From assembly GCA_015499985.1 (NCBI GenBank), contig JAAAUF010000965.1, positions 1,033 through 14,870 of the forward strand: a stretch of 13,838 nt of DNA, in the 5' to 3' direction. Numbering within the stretch: position 1 is the stretch's first letter; every line of letters begins with the position of its first letter. Made by a program: the position numbers and the translations under genes. Origin of the DNA: Haplosporangium gracile. Taxonomy: Eukaryota; Mortierellomycota; Mortierellomycetes; Mortierellales; Mortierellaceae. Under the pieces are notes generated by a model that searched no databases, was not told the DNA's origin, and worked only from the letters and a program-made list of their open reading frames with translations. Shown one piece after another: positions 9,003 to 13,838 of the stretch.

Positions 9003-10380
9003 AGAAAAAAAAAGGGCTTTGTCAACCTATTCTGATCATCGCTGTTGCTGTTGTCACAGAGTGTCTTGGAGCGGATGTCTCGTATTGATGTTCTCTATGT
9101 CTCTGAACGGCGGACCTACCGGACCTGAGCAATTGGCAAGTGGTGATGGACAAACGAACAAAATCTCGCACATTGTTGGAAGCAATTACAGAAATACATA
9201 AAAAGGATGCAGGCTCCAATACGAAGGTAATAAAGAAGAGACATAAAAGAACCTCAGCTGCGTGCGTTGTGCTCTCTCAGTTTTTATTTTCTCCAAAATA
9301 AAGATGCCGGCACCATCAGAACCTGCCCTGGTCAAATGTACCATCGGCATGTACAATGAATACATACATACGCAAAACCAAGCGGTCTCGGAAGAATGGG
9401 CACTAATGTCGAAATGGCGACTTATCATTAGACCCGTTTTTGTTCACTTTGAAAGCTTGTTGCGTCCAGACTGGTTAAGCGGCTGAATGATTGGCTTTAG
9501 CTGACTGAAAACTGATTGATTCGTTGGGTTGGTCGGATAGTTGGCTGGTTGGTTGACAAGATTGGTGAGGCCCCAACTGCAGGTAAATACAGGCGAACGT
9601 GTACAAAACAACAATTTTTTTGAGCACATGAATCAAATAATGCCGCTAAAACCGCTATTTTTATGGGATAATAGACCAACAAGTAAGTAGACAAAAGAAA
9701 GATCCTCCAAACAGGCTTGAGGAATGCACCTCGACATGGTCCATTTTTTTTTTTTTGAACAATAGTTAGCTCGTCTTCTTTATGACTGTCTAGCTTGAGA
9801 GATGCGAGAACATCCATCAGCCCGCCAAAACGCAAAATAACAAAACAAAGAAAAAAGGTAAGCTTTAAAATTGCGGATCGGGTGCGAATATATAGGTTAT
9901 TAAAAACTAGCGGCAACTTGCCTATTATTACATTCCCTCACCAATGCTCTTCCCTCCATTTTTCATCCTTTTATCCTCTCTTTTTCTCCTTCTCTCTTTC
10001 TTCCCCCTGGACGGCCTCGGAGAGATAAATTGGAAAAAAATCCACGAGAATGGAGGGAACGGGTGGAATGGACGAGAGAGAGAGAGGGAGGGCGTCCCTT
10101 TGTGATGTGAACACACGCACACAAAAAGTCCCGTTGAGCGTGTACCGCGATAAAGAAACCCCCGAAGATCCAAGGTTTGCCATCCCCTGTTTTATAGTTT
10201 TTTATGCGTCGTCATCTTTGCCTGTCTGTCAGTCTATTTGTTCAACAAACAAGCCTTGACTTGCTATTTTTTTTTTGCTGCATTGCATGTAGTCTATGTC
10301 ATGTTGACAATAGGCTTCCAGCCCCCTTATCTCTTCCCTCCCCTATTGTTGTTTTCTTGCATGATACCGACCGACAGAGA
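9003..10380. other. Intergenic region of mixed composition with no supported gene
   Basis: After the repeats the composition becomes more balanced. Short open frames exist on both strands, for example an ATG at 9304 with a frame to 9486, and a minus-strand frame at 9916-9497. None has recognisable motifs, codon bias or a matching partner exon. Visible structures are a CGG-N5-CCG inverted pair at 9111-9121, an A/T hairpin at 9283-9302, a loose GTTGG-type repeat at about 9530-9560, and several C/T- or T-rich stretches at 9960-10010 and 10260-10360. The right end is the distal promoter of the MTHFS gene. Confidence 0.5.
9283..9302. terminator. A/T hairpin carrying AATAAA on both strands
   Basis: TTTATTTT, a CTCC loop and AAAATAAA form a perfect 8-bp stem. 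Read on either strand it contains AATAAA, so it could act as a two-way poly(A) signal for unannotated transcripts in the gap. Because the region is A-rich, chance is a real alternative. Confidence 0.3.
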
Positions 10381-10389
10381 AAATCCCAC

Positions 10390-10396
10390 TGACTCA
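10390..10396 (+). promoter_or_regulatory. TGACTCA, Gcn4/CPC1 (AP-1) type site, distal
   Basis: A perfect TGACTCA, the consensus for Gcn4/CpcA-type bZIP activators of amino-acid and purine biosynthesis in fungi (established in yeast and ascomycetes). It starts 227 nt upstream of the MTHFS ATG and is the first of two identical sites in this promoter. Confidence 0.5.
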
Positions 10397-10518
10397 GTTC
10401 TCTCCCGTCTCCCTTTTTCTCCTACAGTAGGCACTTTTGCAATGACTTTGAACCATTACCTTTTTGACCCTCTCCTTCCAAGAAAGAACCATCAGGGAGG
10501 CAAAGCGAAGCGTGGCTG

Positions 10519-10533
10519 ATTGGATTTGACTCA
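10519..10533. promoter_or_regulatory. CCAAT box next to a second TGACTCA
   Basis: ATTGG at 10519-10523 is CCAAT on the minus strand, within CCAATCA, the preferred Hap/NF-Y form. A perfect TGACTCA follows at 10527-10533, 90 nt upstream of the MTHFS ATG. Their tight spacing within the proximal promoter suggests a composite element. A C/T-rich stretch at about 10570-10603 follows before the start codon. Confidence 0.5.
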
Positions 10534-10616
10534 AACTGAGTTGTTGTGCCTGAGAAAATTGCCCTTGCGCTCCTTCTTTTTCTCTTCCTTCGCTTTTCCC
10601 TCGACGGCCACACGAA

Positions 10617-12174
10617 ATGAATCCGGCACTGCGAGCACTCAAGGACACAATCCGCAAGGACATGCGACAGAAGCTCGCTGCCCTCACCCCGGACGAGATC
10701 AAGCGCCAATGTAACCTCCTACAACACTCCACTCTCTCTCATTCACACCGACAAAGCTCCTTGCATGTACTTCCCATTAACTCCTGACCCTGAGACGACA
10801 TTCATCAGAAAAGTGTACCTGTCCATATAAACACTCACATACACACCCACTTTCACACATACACACACTCACTCCACTTTGTCTCTCATACGCCCACATA
10901 TAACATGTTTACCTCCTCTTCCTCTCACCCCCTCCCTTACGCCCACTTTTATTATTATTCATATGGATCTTTGACCCACACTCACACACAAACCAATTTT
11001 GTTGCTGAAACGCGACATATCCATCTCGAATCAGCCGTCATGGTAACAGAGAAGCTGCTGAACATGCCTGCCTTTGAGACCAGCCAGAACATCAGTGTTT
11101 ATATCAGCATGCACGGCGAGGTCTGCACCCAAGAGATCATAAAGACCCTTCTCGATCAAAGTATGTCTTCCGCCCAACACCTGTCGTCTACATTCTCACC
11201 ATCTCTATCCCAAAATGATATCAAGAACGGAGGATTTCGTTGATTTTTTTTTTTTTTTTGCACTATGCCTTATCATTCGCCTTTTTTTTTGGGTTTCACT
11301 TTATTTACTTCCGTACATTCCTCTCCTCTTCCTTTGGCTTTGCCTTTTCTTTCTGGTCCGTTTGAATTTGTGTAGAAAAGAACTGTTATGTCCCGAGGTG
11401 CAAGGGCCCAATCATGGATATGGTCAAGATTGAATCGTGGGACGATTATCTGTCTCTGCCCAAGAACAGCTGGAACATCCCGGAACCCACCCAGGACTAC
11501 CCCAGAGAAAACGGTATTTTGTTTACGTGTTTGGGAAATATCTGTTTTCATTTGTTGTGTCTGTTCTTGGTGTTCTTTGTTGATAGGACACTAAGGTGCA
11601 TTTTTTTCTCCGTGCCCTTTCTTTTTTTGTCTTCCCGCGTAAATTAGCACTGGAGACATCTCACGGGTTGGATTTGATTGTCATGCCTGGATTGGCGTTT
11701 GACAGGACAGGAACGCGTCTTGGTCACGGTCGAGGGTATATGATTCAACATTGAAATGCTGCTCGTAGGATCTGTTTCCTCTCGCACAATATACGATACC
11801 TAGGTATATCAAGTGCTCAAAAAACAACTAATATAAGCTGGTTTGTGGCCTCTTTCTCTCCACGGAACAAATATCAACTAGATACTACGATACATATCTC
11901 ATCAAGGCAAACGAGTACAACAAAAGTGTCGGTCGTCCATCCGTGGCAACAGGTATGCATCTCCATCGGATAGAGTGAGCATCCATCAACAAACGCTGTA
12001 ATGCTTCGTTCTGATCAAAATTTAATTAAAGTTCCAATCTTATACACATTATCTATTTACCTTCTATTCACTTTTCCTTTACTAGTGGCACTTGCGTTGA
12101 CGGAGCAAATGGTTGACACCCCTTTGCCCAGATGCGAAACTGATATCAACCCTGAGCAGATCTTACACCCTTGA
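10617..12174 (+). CDS. MTHFS: 5-formyltetrahydrofolate cyclo-ligase (5,10-methenyltetrahydrofolate synthetase)
   Basis: The enzyme converts 5-formyl-THF (folinate) and ATP to 5,10-methenyl-THF, returning stored folate to the one-carbon pool; it is cytosolic or mitochondrial in eukaryotes. The exons are 10617-10710, 11035-11160, 11376-11513, 11648-11735, 11882-11952 and 12086-12174 (TGA at 12172-12174). All introns are GT-AG, of 324, 215, 134, 146 and 133 nt. The phases close to 201 residues, and the human enzyme has about 203. Family landmarks are [11 protein letters not shown] in exon 2, MDMVKIES and [11 protein letters not shown] in exon 3, and the signature at residues 132-154 (MPGLAFD, then [12 protein letters not shown]) split across exons 4 and 5. 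The C-terminus has VALALTEQ and a final Asp-rich segment, as expected. The ATG is the first in frame with the conserved N-terminal helix and sits in an ACACGAAATGA context. No targeting peptide is evident. The gene is divergent from the RasGEF gene across a 3.3-kb gap. Confidence 0.95.
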
Positions 12175-12455
12175 AACGTCGCATAAGAAAATAGCACGGG
12201 CACAAGTCAAAACCCCAAAAGCATGGCAAATCTTATAAATTATCAAGGAGATTCTAGGTTTTTTCTTAGCAATGCACGTGTATTTGGGACCCAGGAACCA
12301 TTACAGACCACGGCAACATATTTGGGACCCCAGGAACCCTTTCTATTATTAAGGGTCTTTTATCATTTAATCATAAATTTAAAAAGTACTGCTATACATA
12401 AATATTGAATCTAGGCGTTGGTATCCAATCAGGTTACAAGAATCTGAAACAGAGT
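12175..12455. other. Intergenic region between MTHFS and tRNA-Lys
   Basis: This holds the MTHFS 3' UTR and the upstream flank of the tRNA gene. It is A/T-rich. No canonical AATAAA is seen close to the MTHFS stop; CTTATAAAT near 12230 and ACATAAATAT near 12398 are the nearest variants. A short direct repeat lies at 12281-12338. I see no coding potential. Confidence 0.5.
12281..12338. repeat. Pair of about 20-bp direct repeats, 38 bp apart
   Basis: Copy 1 at 12281-12299 (TATTTGGGACCCAGGAACC) and copy 2 at 12319-12338 are identical except for one extra C in copy 2. They start about 175 and 137 nt upstream of the tRNA-Lys gene. They might be a local duplication or a relic of a mobile element; I cannot tell which. 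Confidence 0.75.
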
Positions 12456-12528
12456 GCCCGGCTAACTCAATCGGTAGAGTGTCAGACTTTTAATCTGAAA
12501 GTTGCGGGTTCGACCCCCGCGTTGGGCG
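12456..12528 (+). tRNA. tRNA-Lys-TTT: tRNA-Lys, anticodon UUU
   Basis: A full 73-nt cloverleaf folds by eye. The acceptor stem GCCCGGC pairs with GTTGGGC, with two G-U pairs, and the D stem is ACTC/GAGT. The anticodon stem TCAGA/TCTGA carries loop CTTTTAA, so the anticodon is TTT at 12489-12491. The variable loop is 5 nt. The T stem GCGGG/CCCGC carries loop TTCGACC, and the discriminator is G. The internal B box (GGTTCGACCCC) is intact. There is no intron, and CCA is not encoded, as expected for a eukaryotic nuclear gene. Confidence 0.96.
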
Positions 12529-12539
12529 TGATATCATTC

Positions 12540-12546
12540 TTTTTTT
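12540..12546 (+). terminator. RNA polymerase III terminator (T7)
   Basis: A run of seven T residues starts 12 nt after the last base of tRNA-Lys. This is the usual Pol III stop signal. Confidence 0.8.
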
Positions 12547-12867
12547 GGCTGTCTGTCTTGCTTTTTTCATTGCACTGTCAATGGTCAACAGACTGCCCTT
12601 TTTTTGCATTGAGTAGCAACGATAGGAGAACATCATATACGATATGTTTTGGTGACAACGCGGTTTATTGCTTTTAGTTTTTTTGGAGGATTAAGAACTG
12701 TTCAGCTTGCAGTTTAAAATTGCGGGAAGAGTGATATTTTACAAAGGAATGAGTGAGCGAGAGGATGGTGCTGAAGATTAAATAAGGCGGGTTGGGTGGA
12801 AAGGGAAAAAAGTTACAAGTGTTCCCGCTTTTTTTGTTGTATGTTGTTAGTTCTTGAGCGAAACAAC
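12547..12867. other. Intergenic region between tRNA-Lys and the hexokinase gene
   Basis: This is A/T- and T-run-rich sequence with no coding potential seen. It contains the 3' UTR of the minus-strand hexokinase gene, including the poly(A) signal at 12664-12669. Confidence 0.5.
12664..12669 (-). terminator. Poly(A) signal for the hexokinase-family gene
   Basis: TTTATT on the plus strand is AATAAA on the minus strand, about 200 nt downstream of the stop codon at 12868-12870. It is the only canonical signal seen in that 3' flank. Confidence 0.5.
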
Positions 12868-13821
12868 TTAGACGGCTCCACCAGAGTGAGAGACCATGGC
12901 GACCAAGGCGGCACCAATGCAGCCACCATCGCGGGCCAGCTCCAAGCGGATGCGAGAGGCGCGATCCTTGCCCAAGATATCGGTCAAGGCATCCATCATG
13001 CTGTGGGAGAAGTGGGGGTACTTTTCAAAGACAGATCCGTCAATACCGATAGTGGTGATCTCGTTGGCGTCATCCAACTTGACAGAGGTGCCGTTTGCCT
13101 TGTGAAGGAGGGCAGCGCAGGCAGCAGCGGTCATGGTGGCCGAGCGCTGGCCAATGGTATGGATCAATTTAAAGACGCGGGCGCGGTCCTGGGCGGTCAA
13201 GCCCTCGACACCGAAAGAGGTCTTAAAGACACGGTCGACGGCAGAGTGGCCGGAATCGTTGTCGGATTCGATGGTCGACATGAACAAAGTCTTGAAGGCC
13301 AAGCGGGGCTTGAGGGACGAGGGGACTTTGCCGCCGAGGAACTCAAAGATGGCGTTCTGCTCGATCAAGTCGACAAGGGCGAGACGGACGACCTCACCCA
13401 TGTAGAGACCAGAGACCATCTTCTCAAACTCCTGGAATCCTGGGACGAGCGAGACGGCATCGATTTCCTTGTCGTACTTGGTCTGGGGAAGGTACTCGGC
13501 CTTGCCCATGGCGTCCCACTCGGTGTTGAGGATCATCTGGTCGCAGGCGGGGCCGTTGTACTTGGAGACCTCGGAGGCGCGCTCGATGTAGGCGGCGTTG
13601 GTGCCGGTGGCGAGGATGACTCCGATCTTGGTCGAGGGCGAGACGTAAGCGTGGGAGACGAGGGTGCCGACGGTGTCGTTGATGATGGCCGAGACGGTGA
13701 CGGGGAGGTTCTTGCGAGCAAAACCGCCCTCGAGCAAGTCCTTGAGGTCTTTGCCCATGACATCGGAGAGGTCGAATCCCTTACCCATGGCCAAGACCTT
13801 TCCGCGGTTAATGGCAGTCTG
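12868..13821 (-). CDS. Hexokinase-family protein, C-terminal part (5' end beyond the window)
   Basis: Hexokinases phosphorylate glucose and other hexoses with ATP in the cytosol; some fungal family members are regulators. About 317 residues are visible in one exon, roughly the last two thirds of a protein usually near 480-500 residues, ending in TAA at 12868-12870. The visible start, QTAINRG, corresponds to the region just after the family's SFP motif. The exon probably begins at the CAG acceptor at 13819-13821, so the glutamine may be split off or belong to the intron. Seen in order are GKGFD, IINDTVGTL with the catalytic Asp (codon 13677-13675), ATGTNAAYIE, LNTEWDAM with the sugar-binding Glu, IGIDGSVFEKYPHF and DGGCIGAALVA. 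Three motifs differ from consensus: TKGF reads GKGF, GTGTN reads ATGTN, and DGSG reads DGGC. It could therefore be a slow or non-catalytic paralogue. Family membership is clear, but hexokinase versus glucokinase cannot be decided without the N-terminus. Confidence 0.9.
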   Translation of the reverse strand, partial: QTAINRGKVLAMGKGFDLSDVMGKDLKDLLEGGFARKNLPVTVSAIINDTVGTLVSHAYVSPSTKIGVILATGTNAAYIERASEVSKYNGPACDQMILNTEWDAMGKAEYLPQTKYDKEIDAVSLVPGFQEFEKMVSGLYMGEVVRLALVDLIEQNAIFEFLGGKVPSSLKPRLAFKTLFMSTIESDNDSGHSAVDRVFKTSFGVEGLTAQDRARVFKLIHTIGQRSATMTAAACAALLHKANGTSVKLDDANEITTIGIDGSVFEKYPHFSHSMMDALTDILGKDRASRIRLELARDGGCIGAALVAMVSHSGGAV

Positions 13822-13823
13822 CC

Positions 13824-13838
13824 TTTTTTTTTTTTTTT
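13824..13838. repeat. Poly(T) run at the right edge, probably in an intron
   Basis: Fifteen T residues reach the end of the window. On the hexokinase coding strand this is an A-run just before the GGCAG acceptor, so it should be the 3' end of an intron. A homopolymer exactly at the edge could also be an assembly break. Confidence 0.6.

Noticed and set aside
9080..9115. Possible C/D snoRNA (TTGATGT then CTCTGAAC)
   Set aside because: Box C is imperfect, the boxes are too close, there is no terminal stem, and no guide region could be tested.
9497..9916. 139-residue minus-strand frame with hydrophobic segments
   Set aside because: It has poly-Lys from an A-run in the middle, no motifs and no supporting start or splice context.
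10520..10714. Plus-strand frame overlapping the MTHFS start
   Set aside because: It begins at TTG, not ATG, and is simply another frame across the leader and exon 1.

Overview
The window looks like nuclear DNA of an early-diverging filamentous fungus, most likely Mortierellomycota or a relative. That placement is an inference, not a database match. It rests on short GT-AG introns of about 70-325 nt, C/T-rich leaders, many A/T and GA/CT microsatellites, an intronless tRNA gene, and the protein set: a very large SH3-RasGEF, a six-exon MTHFS and a fungal-type hexokinase. Nothing looks bacterial, viral or plasmid-like.

Layout, left to right. (1) Positions 1-73 may hold the last codons of a plus-strand gene cut by the window edge (weak). 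(2) Positions 374-7322, minus strand, hold one nine-exon gene for a Cdc25-family Ras guanine-nucleotide exchange factor. I joined the exons by hand. All phases close, giving 1,952 residues: a low-complexity N-terminus, an SH3 domain, two helical regions, a long disordered Ser/Pro/Gln-rich stretch, a REM (RasGEF_N) domain and a catalytic RasGEF domain. (3) Positions 7323-10616 are 3.3 kb without a convincing gene, between two divergently transcribed genes. The left 1.5 kb is strongly purine-rich on the plus strand, with near-pure purine runs, a mirror repeat and a perfect G-quadruplex pattern. The right part is mixed sequence. (4) Positions 10617-12174, plus strand, hold a six-exon 5-formyltetrahydrofolate cyclo-ligase gene of 201 residues, with two perfect TGACTCA sites and a CCAAT box in its upstream region. 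(5) Positions 12456-12528, plus strand, are tRNA-Lys(UUU) with a T-run terminator. (6) Positions 12868 to about 13821, minus strand, are the last exon of a hexokinase-family gene whose 5' part lies beyond the right edge.

The genes do not form an operon or obvious cluster; they are neighbouring housekeeping and signalling genes. The RasGEF would activate Ras at the membrane (cAMP/PKA and/or MAPK signalling). MTHFS returns 5-formyl-THF to the one-carbon pool. The hexokinase-family protein would act in, or sense, sugar phosphorylation. I found no clearly new system. The points most worth a second look are the PKA consensus sites and the catalytic-domain insertion in the RasGEF, the altered active-site motifs of the hexokinase-like protein, the paired TGACTCA/CCAAT sites, and the unusual purine tract and hairpin in the 3.3-kb gap.
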